Origin: Tetrahymena elliotti 4EA
Lineage: Eukaryota > Ciliophora > Oligohymenophorea > Hymenostomatida > Tetrahymenidae
Length of the DNA: 64,000 bases
Direction of reading: 5' to 3'
Assembly (NCBI GenBank): GCA_000231825.2
Contig: JH720304.1
Coordinates: 1,381,068 to 1,445,067, forward strand
Every line of letters starts with the position of its first letter. Position 1 is the first letter of the stretch. Below the pieces are notes generated by a model. That model was not told where the DNA came from and searched no databases. It saw only the letters and a list, made by a program, of their open reading frames with translations. Both the position numbers and the translations under genes were made by a program. Shown piece after piece: positions 53,842 through 64,000 of this stretch.

Positions 53842-55012
53842 AAACTTATGTTTTTACTTTGTTTTGTAAATCAAGATTTATTTATAGATATTTTTTATGT
53901 TAAAACTAAAGTTTAGATACTATTTCTTTTAACAAAATTTAAATCCTATTACTAATCTAGAGTTTTGAAAACACAATTATTTTTATGATTTATTTAAATT
54001 TTTTACAGAGTATTATTTTTTTAAATTCACACTAAAATTAACCAAAATGGAGTTGAATCTAGAAACAATCCTAGTTAAAATCTTTTGGTATTCTGGTTGA
54101 GTAAGTCAGTTTTAAGTATTTTTAAGAAAAAAAAAATGGGAAAATAAAAGCAAGAAAATGATAACCAAATGTAAGGAGATAAAAGAATATTGGAATATTG
54201 TAACTCTTGTTAAAATTAATTAAATTAAATTGTTTTCAAACTAATTTATTTCAAAAATATATTTATAAAAATAAGATAATATTAATATATTATTTGATAC
54301 AAAATTTGATAACTTTATACAGAATAGTGGTATATTTAGTCAGATGCTCCTTAAATATTAATTTTCTGACAAAATAATAACAAAAATTCGATATCCTATT
54401 ACCCTTAATAAATAAATTAAAAAATGAATGAAAGAAATAATAATTTGGAATTTTATTATCATTTTATTAAAACAATTTCTCATAAATCTAGTGAAAATTA
54501 TATTAATGAATCAAAAAAATTTCCCTACATTTTTTCTAATAAAGAATGCCTTTTTCCCTCTACTAAGCTAATATATATATTACTACTACAGAGGAGAAAG
54601 AACATTTATCTTATACAGAGGATTTTATTCCTTTTTACTTTTATTACCAAACTTTAAATAAAATATTGCATCAATACAATAGATTTCCTTCATACACTTT
54701 CTTTTGAAAGTTGTTGTATTTTTAAAAATAATGATACATTTGATTGATAGCTGTAATTGTTTAAAGATTAATTTATTTTATTATTCAAAATTATTTTCTT
54801 TAATTACTTTAGTTAAAAAAAATAATAAGAACATAAATATTTTTTTAAATTAATATCTTTTCTGATCATGAAAGTACTCATTTGATTGATGGAATCAAGA
54901 AAGATTTTTTTTATTTTTCTGAAAATTTCTGATTGTATCATAAATAATTAAAAGTTGTATTAGATATTATTTTAACAAATATTATTATTAGGTTTCAAAA
55001 AAAAATAAAGAA
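53842..55012. other. intergenic with one doubtful open frame
   Basis: About 1.2 kb. A frame opening at ATG 54424 stays free of TGA for about 147 codons (to about 54867) with TAA/TAG read as Gln. Its product is F/I/L/N-rich with no motif. With TGA the only stop such lengths arise by chance, so I do not call a gene. Confidence 0.5.
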
Positions 55013-56044
55013 ATGAATTTAAATAAAAACTCAATAATAAATGAATTGACTGAAGAAATTGAGGGATTGATGATAAAAAGAAATACATCGCCTATACTTA
55101 CAATGAGGAAAATATAAAGCTTAATTAGAGATTATAGACTAATTGATTCTTCTACAGGAATAATCACAATGAGTATTGTAAATTTGCTAAATATTTAAAA
55201 TGCTGATAATATTTTAGAATGTGGATGTGGTTAAGAATATTCACTACCTTACATATGTGGAGTGAAAAAACCATCTTCTAATTTATATATGACTGATTTT
55301 TAGGAGATCAAATTAAGAAAAATAAAGTAAAAAGTTTAGTTATTAGAAGATCATCCTTTGTGTCAAGATTTGTATGATCATAGATTAGTGCCTAATATAG
55401 AATTCACAGAAAAATATGAAAGTAAAAAGCTGAAAATTATTGTTGAGTTAGCAGATGCAACTTAATTGAATTACCCTTCAAATATGTTTGATTCTTATTA
55501 TGGAGGACTTTTATTAGATGAAGTATAAGAACCTCAACATATAGTTTTAGAAGCTTATAGAGTTTTGAAAAAAGGAGGAAGAGTAGGATTTACAGTATTT
55601 TCAGAAAAAGATGAAAAAGAGTATGAAGTATATAAAATTATAGATGATGCACACTAGTAGATTTTATTAGAGGAAGAAAAAATAAATTAAAATGAATAAA
55701 ATTTAATGAAATAAGCAAGGAAAAAAAGTAGTTATACCTATGAAGAACTAGATTCTTTTTATCTTGAAATCTATCAAATAGGATCAAGAGCTAAAATTTA
55801 GAAGTATCTCTAGTTAGCTAATTTCTAAAATATATTGATATGGGAGAGCTTTGTTCCAGTTTAGTGTTATAATGTAAATCACTTCAATGAATGCTTCCAA
55901 GTCTTTGCATAAGATTAGGATTGGGATGAAGATTTAAAATAAAAAGTTTTTGAATAGAGTAAAATTAAATACTATGAAAAAATGCAAGAAACAAATAAGC
56001 CGTTTGGGTTTACAGTTATTTGTGCAGTTGCTTAAAAATTATGA
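55013..56044 (+). CDS. class I SAM-dependent methyltransferase-like protein
   Basis: An intronless gene of 343 residues runs from ATG 55013 to TGA 56042. NILECGCGQEYSLPYIC (near residue 75) is motif I of Rossmann methyltransferases (hh-x-G-x-G-x-G pattern, here with Cys and Gln in place of glycines). LKIIVELADATQLNYPSNMF fits the D-A-T-x-L-x-P/Y motif II region, and EAYRVLKKGGRVGFTVFSEK is the conserved R-V-L-K-x-G-G-R motif III block typical of small-molecule (UbiE/sterol type) enzymes. The missing glycines in motif I could weaken cofactor binding. Substrate is not recognisable. The downstream minus-strand TMEM222 gene is convergent, 660 bp away. Confidence 0.78.
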
Positions 56045-56708
56045 TAAATTTATTAAATACAGGTAAAAAAATAAAGAGAATTTTATTCTAAATATTATTT
56101 AAAAATTAATATAATTTGTATCAATCGATAGTTGAAAATATGTTTAAATAGTCTTTATAAGAAGTTGTTATTAAAGTTAAAACGACTTAAGATAAATCAA
56201 AATATTTAAAAAACTCTTTCAAATATATTTATTGCATAATTTAACAGAAATCAGATTATTATGTTTCAGTTTAATAATTAATAACTTTTTATCATCCTTA
56301 TTCATTTTTTATTTTACTATTTTAATTCAATTATTTTTGATAAAGAATTATTCATCATAAAAGAAAAAGAATTAAAAAATAAAAATAATTTCTTGTTTTT
56401 AACTTAAACCTAATCTGAAAAAAAAAATTGATTTTTTATTTATTTAAATATTAATGATTATTCTAATTATTTTTTGAAAATAAATTTTCTCAAAATTTGG
56501 AATATGTACTAAAGATGATTTTTTGATTAACTTCTACTATAAAAAAAACTTAATTTTATAATACTTTGAAATGCAAATAAAAATACTTGATAATCAAATA
56601 AATAAATTAAATTTAAAAAAAATTAAATTCATACTAAATTGAAAATGAATACAAAGTATTAAACAGCTTAAATAATATTTTTTTTCTCTGATATCTTGTA
56701 ACACTCTT
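56045..56708. other. intergenic between convergent genes
   Basis: About 660 bp of A+T-rich DNA; nothing recognised. Confidence 0.55.
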
Positions 56709-57744
56709 TCAAAAATTTCTAAAAACTGTAACATTTATGAACAAAGCACAAACAATAGTAAAGATCAAACCTTAATATGCCCTTATAAAAGCAAGGAAAC
56801 TTTTTGTAGTAATAAAAAAATTGCTTTTTTAAAAATATTTTTGAAGAAATTAATCATTTTAAAAATATATAAAATTAAAAGATATTTGATATTATTGAGG
56901 CCATAATTTTAAACAATACCTTGTATATCTTGCCCTAGTAATTCCTAGTAAGAAAATATCTATTTTTTTCCAGTTTATTTTTCCTTTGTATTGAAGAATA
57001 TTTAGTGCATCAGCCACATACTAGTGTGAATTATTTCTATCAAATTTTTTTAAAAACAGCATTAATTACAAATTTTAACTCCTTCTAATGTAATTACCCA
57101 AAAAATCCAAACTATTTTAAAAAGATAAGTTAGTTAATACTCTTATTTCAAATAGTGATAAAAAGTCAAACAACTATTAATTTATAGAATGAATTGCTAA
57201 AAATTTACTCTTTTCTTTTAATATGATTGATCCAACAGTTTTATCATGGCATCATATGTGTCTTACTTGATGTTTGTTGTATCCAATTTATAATACCTAA
57301 TAAAATAGTTAAATTTTATATTTTATTTAATCTATAGAGAAATTCTACTTTAAAGGAGATCCATATGGGACAACATCTATCTGTTTATATTTTTTGTTTA
57401 TTGAAATTTATTTTACGTTCATATTTAAAAAAAACATACATAAATTCTGAAGTCTCTGTTAAAATCATGGATTATTCCCTTAGAGCTATTTTTCATAGAA
57501 GTATTAGATCAAGATTCATTCTTATAAATTATAAAAAGAATTACCAACATATAGCAGTGTGGCCTATCCATGGTAATAAAAAAGATATAAATGGAATTGA
57601 AGACCAAACAATACAAAAAGGATAAAAGTCATTATCAATATCAATTTCTTTTTATTTAAGTTTTATTTCTTAATCATTTTGTGAATCTTAAGTGCTTGGC
57701 TAATCTTCAATATCTTCTTCTTCGAACCTTTTAAATTTCATCAT
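56709..57744 (-). CDS. TMEM222: TMEM222 / RTE1-like membrane protein, at least five exons
   Basis: Exon 1 is 57744-57545 (ATG ATG start), exon 2 57485-57440, exon 3 57380-57349, exon 4 from 57296, and a last part up to TGA 56709. Introns of 59, 59 and 52 nt are GT...AG and keep frame. Family hallmarks: FYPFCIVWSSIPFISFLLPW (human YCIVWTPIPVLTWLFPF), IGHTAICCSKGIIHDFN (IGHMGIC...G.IRDF), VPYGSPLKYYKLD (MAFGKPAKYWKLD), RNNSHQYVADALNILQY (NCHSHVALALNLMRY), NWKKIDIF, and a C-terminal membrane segment SFLAFIRAYQGLIFTIVCAL. The human protein and plant RTE1 are small ER/Golgi membrane proteins; the plant one modulates ethylene receptor ETR1. The splice between exon 4 and the NNSH exon (roughly 57220-57080) is not resolved, and an intron near the C-terminus is possible. 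Confidence 0.85.
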
Positions 57745-58822
57745 TTTAATTAATTGATTAATGCAAATAGAGTGAAATATTATTATTTTTTACTTTAAAA
57801 TAATCAATTAAATTACTCAAAATCTCTACTCTCAAAAGGTGTCCTAAAACAATACTAAAAGTAAAAATAAACTGATTAACTTCACTCATTCTATTTGAAA
57901 TTTTTAACTAAAAAAATTAAACTCAAACAAAATTAATTTATTAATCATACATAAAACTTTTGAATATGATTTTTCTGAAAGAATAATATCAATTCAAGAT
58001 TTTATAAGAGATGATAAATTATAAATATTTCTATTCTTTTTGATCTACTGATCATAGAAGTTAATTACAAAGATGTATTCATTCAGTCTGTTTGATTTTA
58101 CAATAAAAATTTCTGTTGGTATCATTCTTTCCATACCAAAAAAAAATTTATGCATGACTAAATAGATATTTAAATAAAAAAATCGATAAACATTTTGTTT
58201 TCAAAAGGCATAATACAGTTTTAAATAAATTAAAGATTAGTAAGATTTTTATCTAATAACCAATTAGATGTTTTTGTAATTAAAAGAAATAGATCTACAA
58301 TGAGAATTATTTAAGATACATTAGGTCTCTACAAAAATTAGCTAAATAGATTATTTTAAGTGAAAAACATTTTAATTCTTTGAAAAAAATACAATATTTT
58401 ATTTATTTTATTATAAATGAGACTAAGGAATAAGAAAAGCTATCAGAGTGCTTGGAACTTATTGACAATAAATATAAACTCCTTCTATCAGTATTTAAAA
58501 TGATCACTGTAGTAAACTACAAAAACTAAATGTAATTACCTAATATTACTCAAAAATAAGATAGATAGATAAGATTAAGCTATTTAAATTAGTTAAAATT
58601 GATTATTTCTTAATTAGTAATAAATAAATTGTTTTAATTTATTTTTTTTAATCAGTAAAAAGATTTGGATTAAAGTATTCTAACTATAATAATATGAAAA
58701 CTTCGTCAGATTTTGTGGCGATTTGAGATGTTAATATGTAAATAATAGTTTGATTAATTTAGAAAAAAGATATTAAATTTATTTATTAATACTTTCACTA
58801 ATTCATAAAAACTACTTTTAAA
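57745..58822. other. intergenic between divergent genes
   Basis: About 1.1 kb of A+T-rich DNA between divergent starts; must hold both promoters. Nothing recognisable. Confidence 0.55.
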
Positions 58823-59686
58823 ATGATTGCTAGAAGTTTCTAACGTAGCTTATTCAATTAGTTAAAATAAAAGCCAATAAATCCATTTGCCAATTTTGGT
58901 ATCTTCAACAAATATAGTTTCTGTACAAGTTAATAAGATGGAAAGAAATAAGATTTTGAAGAAAAAACTCGCTACATTATGGATGAATTAAAAAATAAAG
59001 ATAATTAGGGAACTGGAGCTTCAAGATTTGGGAAGGAAAAAAACTTCTAAAGCTTTACTATTTATGAGCATCACATGGACTCAAAGGAAATTTAACTTAA
59101 AATAAGACTGAGGTTATTATCCTCATCAATCTGGTTTGGTGCTGGTGTCCTAGTATTCCATTATGTCCATCCTTTAGCTGCATTTATTCCTTTAATCATT
59201 ATGTCTAGATCAATCATGTCTTACAAAATGGGTAGCAGCTACACAAAAAAATTAATTAATAAAGTACAATTAAGCGAAGATAAAACATCAGTTAAATTGT
59301 ATGCTTTAAGTGGTGACATTTACGAGTGTTCTATTGATGAAATGGATTTCTAAGGAATCAATGATTTATCTGATGCTAAGTAAAATGATTCTAAGTTAAA
59401 AGAAGAAGAAAATAGTGAACTATCAAAATTGAAGTAAAGCTCATTTTTGGCAATGTTTGACACTACTGATAAAAACGGAAACTATATTAAAGATCTTAAA
59501 ATACTTTTCAATAACTAGCTAGTTAATATGGAAAATGCTGAGTTGCTTACCAAGATCTTAAGAGGTGATAAAGATGCAGTTTTGTCCTTCTAATATGTGA
59601 ATGAGTATGATAACTCTTCTGATGAAATTTCAGATGAAAAATTAGAAGAATAATTATAAGAAGAAATAAGAAAAAGAAAAAAGTGA
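58823..59686 (+). CDS. probable mitochondrial two-pass membrane protein (TMEM70/TMEM186-like, tentative)
   Basis: An intronless gene of 287 residues runs from ATG 58823 to TGA 59684. The N-terminus MIARSFQRSLFNQLKQK is basic, amphipathic and free of acidic residues, a good mitochondrial presequence. Residues about 95-135 hold two closely spaced hydrophobic segments (SSSIWFGAGVLVFHYVHPLA and AFIPLIIMSRSIMSY), followed by a soluble domain with KLYALSGDIYECSIDEM. A hairpin of two membrane helices followed by a matrix domain is the architecture of the TMEM70/TMEM186/TMEM223 group, which assist respiratory complex assembly; I see the architecture but no unambiguous signature. The C-terminal 90 residues are acidic and charged (SDEISDEKLEEQLQEEIRKR). 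Convergent with the next gene, 400 bp away. Confidence 0.75.
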
Positions 59687-60090
59687 TTGATTTTTAGAAA
59701 ATGTATTAATTTATAAAATTCTAAATATGAATTTTATTTATGTTAGTATTATCTAAATTTTAAAAGCATAAAAAATGAAATATTTGTTACTCAAACTTAA
59801 CTAGATTGAAATTTTGAAAAAGATATTTTTATTAATAAATATTAAGATGAACAAAAGTAATATAATTAATTTATTTTAAATATTAAATATCTATTAAATT
59901 CTAATTTACCTTAAAAATAATTTAAAATATTACTTAACAATTTTATAAAATTTCTTTCTTTACTAAAATTGGTAAAAAAAATAATTTATTTAAAAATTTA
60001 GATTGATTTTTAAATAAAAATTTTGTTACGATAAATACAAAATTATAAATAATAAATATAGTAAAAATTAGAAAATAAAAATATAATTCA
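59687..60090. other. intergenic between convergent genes
   Basis: About 400 bp of A+T-rich sequence; nothing recognised. Confidence 0.55.
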
Positions 60091-62871
60091 TCATTCTTAG
60101 TCTTCATCAATGTTATTGTTGTTTGCTTGGTCATCATTTTCCCATGGTTCAAATTTATCATAAAATTCAAGATCTCTTTGAGTATTATTTCTATTTGAAC
60201 TTTATAAGAGTCTATCATTATTAAGATATTGCTATGTTTTAGATATTTAATTTAGAATTGCTTGCTTTTTAGTGTTATAATTAATTGGTTAAGTATACTT
60301 TTAGTGGAAGTATTAGTTTAAGAGTAAATATTTATCATCAGGATTTTCTTAATTAACTATTTCTTTCTCTTTTTAGTCTTCAGCTTTATTAGATTATTTT
60401 TCACTAGGTCCTTAATATTGGTTTGAATCTTATTGCTATTAAATATTATCATAGCTCTCTAAATAATTTTATATTTGACTTTGCTAAGTTTCTAAATAAT
60501 CATAGCTACTTTCTTCAGTTTTTTAAACTTATTTTTTAGTATGGCTTTGAAGAATTTTTCTATTTATGTCAAATCTTTATGTTTTACTAAGTTTTGCTAA
60601 ATTATCTTCTTTAATCGAATTTTTATATGTTGAATTAAGGCAATTTAATGATGCTTTTTTAGGAAAAATATTGATTTTGTTTAAAAGATTATTTTTTTCA
60701 GGGAAAAAGGAGTTCTTGAAAATCTTCCCTATGAACATGTCTATTTATTTCTTTTTAGCTTCTTCACTTTACAGTTTTAAGTCATTTATTTATGAATTCT
60801 ATTTATTAAATAATTCAGATTTTGATGGAAACACATTAGAAGGAGTTGATCTGCTATTCATAGATTTAATAATAACAGAATTTGATTTAATAGTATCTAT
60901 TTAACTATCTTCTTTTATATTCATCTATGAATTTGTTTAATCCTTTGATTGATCTAAGGTTTGCTAAGTGTTCTATAAAATCATACTTTTGAAATTTTAA
61001 AAGTGTTCATCTTATTTTGTTTGATCAGTATTTTTTTATTTAAAATCTTCCAAATCTAAATATATTCCAAGACTACTATTAAACACTTTTTGATTTTATT
61101 TCTATAATTATTTTCTTTGAAGATTTGAATTAAGACTTTCGTCTCTAAAAATCTTATTTTTGATTAACAAATTATTTGCTGTAGAAGGTCTAGATGATAG
61201 ATTGAAAATCAACATATTATTTTATTTCTAAAATTGATCTAAATTTTTTTAAGAGTTGAGATAACTTTTTTATTGGCTATTCAAAGGAACTGTATTACTA
61301 CTCACTTTTCTGTGTTTTCTATTATCTTCTGAAGTACTTCCTTTTATGAAAAAGCTTTTATTCTATGATTATTAAGAATTAAATTCCTCCTACTCATTAA
61401 ATTAATTAGTATTACATTAATTTTATCTTATTTCTACCTAATTAATATTTGAATTTATTTAAGCTTCATCCTTTATAAAAACAACTTAAAATGGTTTTTT
61501 CTTTCTTGTTGAGGCTAAGAAATCTTGAGCTAAACTACTTTAAGTATTTTTTTAGTCTTTAGCATTGTTAGATTGATGCTTGAATATTATGGATTTAGTA
61601 TTATCCAAATTATTTAAATTAAATGTAAAAGATTGTTATTTTTATTATTTTTCAAGAGCTTCTTTTTGATAAGGAAAAGAATTTAATTTTTAAATATTAT
61701 TTTGTTTATTCTCATGAATATCATTTTAAGTATAAATATTATAAAATCCTTATGAAGTCTTGCTGTTAACCTATTATTTAAAATTTCTAGTTGTACATGA
61801 AGAAGAGCTTTATTTATTGAGTTAAAGATTAATTGATTAAAATTATTATTGTTAATTAGTATCAATAAAAGCACTTTATTACTATTAAAATTCTTCATTT
61901 ACATTTTAAGAATTACTTTTGTTGATATTTCTTTTAGAGTTGGTATCCTCTCTTAAATGTTTAGTCTCTTTTAGATTGAACTTGCTAGATAAATTATCAA
62001 ATGCAAATTATAAGTTTGATATGTCATTATCTTAAATTCCATTATTTACTTAACATTCATTTAATTTTGAATTCTAATCACTATTTTTGTTAAGCTGTTG
62101 ACTATTTTATTCTTATAACTATTACGAATTAAAGTTTTTTTAAGTGCGAGATAAGCTTCTCTTAGATTAAGCTCTATTTTTATCTCTGCTTGCCAAAAGT
62201 TTTTTACTTTGAAGGTTTTTTTAATATTTTTCGCTAAAGATAAATTAGCTTCTTGATGACTAAGTTCCATTGTCATTAAAGTACAGATTGTTTGTATTAA
62301 ATTAAAATACGCTTGGCTGAAAATATTTTCCATCAAATTCTGTATAAATATTAGAATTAGACATTTAGCTTGTCGTCATGTTAGGAGTAATGTTTGAGAA
62401 ATGTGTATTCAAGGTTGATTTAGAACTTCCTTGCTTGAAATTTAGGTAAGAAGTTTAACTACCATTAATTGGGCTTTTAGTGATATTAGATGATTATGAT
62501 TTATTATGACTTCTTTAGCTTTTTGTTAAATTTATATTAGTAAATTATTCATTTTCTTTTGTATTTGAAAGAACTTTTATCCTTTATTATCTTAAATCAA
62601 CTATCCTATAACATTTTTGAGAAATTACTTTACTTGGTCTCATTTTATAAAGGATTTTCTATTTTTTATCATGAAATATTAAATCTTCTAATATTTTAAT
62701 CTGTTATTCTAATGGATTTTGACTGAGGTTTTTAGTAACTTTCTACCTTTATTTACCTTATGTTGTTCCTAATTAATCATGTTTGTCATTTATCTAGTCG
62801 TGTTCACCTTATTAAGTATACTATTCGACTGTATTATCATTTATATCGTTTTGAGATAAATTGATATTCAT
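60091..62871 (-). CDS. unrecognised Asn/Gln/Ser/Lys-rich protein
   Basis: A single exon of 926 residues runs from ATG 62871 to TGA 60093, free of TGA throughout, with dense TAA/TAG glutamine codons. The composition is N, Q, S, K-rich and mostly disordered. The best-structured segment is near the N-terminus: NPLEQQIKILEDLIFHDKKQ followed by ILYKMRPSKVISQKCYRIVD. A second shorter ordered piece appears near KKQIDMFIGKIFKNSFFPEK toward residue 690. The extreme C-terminus is acidic (NNNNIDEDQE). No known domain, signal peptide or membrane segment is visible. A ciliate-specific regulatory or scaffold protein is plausible; I cannot assign a function. Confidence 0.75.
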
Positions 62872-64000
62872 TCTTAATCATAAAGTTAATATATTTTTTT
62901 TAACAATTATTAAAAATTAATTATTGCTATAATTTTCTTTTACTTAAAATACCTTACATTTTTCTTAAATCAATATTTACATTAAATTTTATTATAGTTA
63001 CAAGCACTCCATTTTTGTTACTCTGATTAGATATTTTAATAAATTATTTTTTTTGACTACTAAATTTGGCTCATAAAATCATAAGTCTTTCATTTTCATT
63101 CAAATTGAATTGAAATTATTTCCTTGTTAAAGTATTTTATTTTTAAATTTAAAATCATAGCTTATTAACTAATTTTCATATTTTCATGAAAATTTAATAA
63201 ACCTATTTTTAGATTTATTGAAATATTAATTGGTTTTATTTTTCATAATTGATTTTAATTTGCCGCTAATACCATTTTTTAAAATTATCCTTTTTGAATT
63301 TTGGTATCATTTATAAATTTTAAAATAAAAAGAGTTTGAACTGTGTTTAGATAAAGAATAATTTTCTTCATCCATGAAATTATTATCAAATTAATTTCAT
63401 TTTTTCAACCTTAATTTTTATAGTTTGGATATATCTAATGAATTATAAATTCTTTTAAAATTTTTAGAATGAGTCTATTTTTAGATTTATTATTTGATAT
63501 TGATTTTTGGAGATATTTTTAGATTTTTTATTAGTTTGTTTTTTCATTCATAAAATTCTTTTAAATAGAATTTTGAAATAATTATGAACGTTAAATAGAC
63601 TTTCTTATATACTTTAAAATAAAATGAACCTATTTTTGGCTTTTTGTTTTTTAGTTTTCTTTTTCCATATAATTGCTTTAAAGATGATCCTATTGATGTA
63701 AGCTTTGATTTTATTAAGAAATTAAAAATAAATTTATTATATCTATAAAAGTGAGTTGAACCTACTTTTTAGATTCCCTAAATTAAAAACATTTTTTTCA
63801 ATAAAAATTAAATTAATCTATAATTTTTTGATAATATTTTTTTAATATAGCTTGTTTTGAGAATCAATTTGACAAATAGAAATAAAATTCTTTTCATAAA
63901 AAATTAAAATAATTTTTAGGCTTATTCTTTTTTTTTTGTTGAATAATATTCTTAATAGAATATCACCCATTATTTATGTCATTTAATATAGTAAGTTAAA
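62872..64000. other. intergenic at window end
   Basis: About 1.1 kb of A+T-rich DNA upstream of the preceding minus-strand gene. It carries a short dispersed motif listed separately at 63200-63775. No coding region supported before the window ends. Confidence 0.5.
63200..63775. repeat. dispersed short motif ACCTATTTTTAGATT
   Basis: Variants of (GA)ACCTATTTTTAGATTTA occur near 63200, 63472, 63626 and 63759 on the plus strand, in slightly different forms (ACCTATTTTTAGATTTATT, GTCTATTTTTAGATTTATT, ACCTATTTTTGGCTTTTTG, ACCTACTTTTTAGATTCCC). Spacing is irregular (about 270, 150 and 130 bp). It lies upstream of the gene starting at 62871. Function unknown. Confidence 0.4.

Noticed and set aside
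54424..54867. Frame of ~147 codons free of TGA
   Set aside because: With TGA as the only stop in A+T-rich DNA such lengths are expected by chance; product is low complexity without motifs.
57365..57625. 86-codon plus-strand open frame
   Set aside because: Lies antisense to exons and introns of the TMEM222 homologue, which has clear family motifs; no independent support.

Overview
The window reads as nuclear DNA of an oligohymenophorean ciliate, most like Tetrahymena or a close relative. It is very A+T rich. In every recognisable gene TAA and TAG occur in frame where family members have ordinary residues or glutamine, and only TGA ends genes. Introns are mostly 45-150 nt, GT...AG and extremely A+T rich. 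With TAA/TAG read as Gln, about 19 protein loci of up to about 6.6 kb can be traced; a standard-code scan sees only splinters of them. Species and nuclear origin (macronuclear versus micronuclear) cannot be proven from the sequence alone.

Layout. 0.6-3.4 kb: two tandem minus-strand genes for short lysine-rich proteins starting MGCGSS (predicted N-myristoylated and palmitoylated). 4.9-8.5 kb: a plus-strand protein with two cyclic-nucleotide-binding modules. 9.1-12.2 kb, minus: an unrecognised coiled-coil protein, a decayed copy of the cutC 3' end, and cutC itself. 13.3-14.1 kb: a seven-helix TMBIM (Bax-inhibitor-1/Lifeguard) protein. 14.9-17.6 kb, minus: an ERK7/8 (MAPK15) kinase with a Gln-rich tail. 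20.4-28.8 kb: two tandem intronless paralogues of about 1,020 residues with no family I recognise. 29.4-32.6 kb, minus: a second cyclic-nucleotide-binding-domain protein. 33.6-36.2 kb: a broken member of a ciliate transmembrane family. 36.6-37.5 kb, minus: TANGO2. 40.8-47.4 kb: a large TmcB-like multi-pass protein with a PAS domain and one frame break. 48.6-50.2 kb: an FCP1-type RNA polymerase II CTD phosphatase. 51.1-53.8 kb: a cysteine-rich surface protein with 18 repeats and one frame break. 55.0-56.0 kb: a methyltransferase. 56.7-57.7 kb, minus: a five-exon TMEM222 homologue. 58.8-59.7 kb: a probable mitochondrial membrane protein. 60.1-62.9 kb, minus: a 926-residue low-complexity protein.

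The genes do not form a pathway. Several themes recur: signalling (two CNB proteins, a PAS receptor-like protein, ERK7, myristoylated proteins), lineage-specific paralogue pairs, and single-nucleotide frame breaks confined to three membrane or surface gene families while housekeeping genes are intact. Intergenic DNA is A+T-rich and mostly featureless; exceptions are a degenerate ~190-bp repeat array (17.85-18.48 kb), a short inverted repeat (12.88 kb), two compact hairpins (38.43 kb) and a dispersed motif (63.2-63.8 kb). Splice sites and start codons below are read by eye; identities come from motif recognition, not database search.
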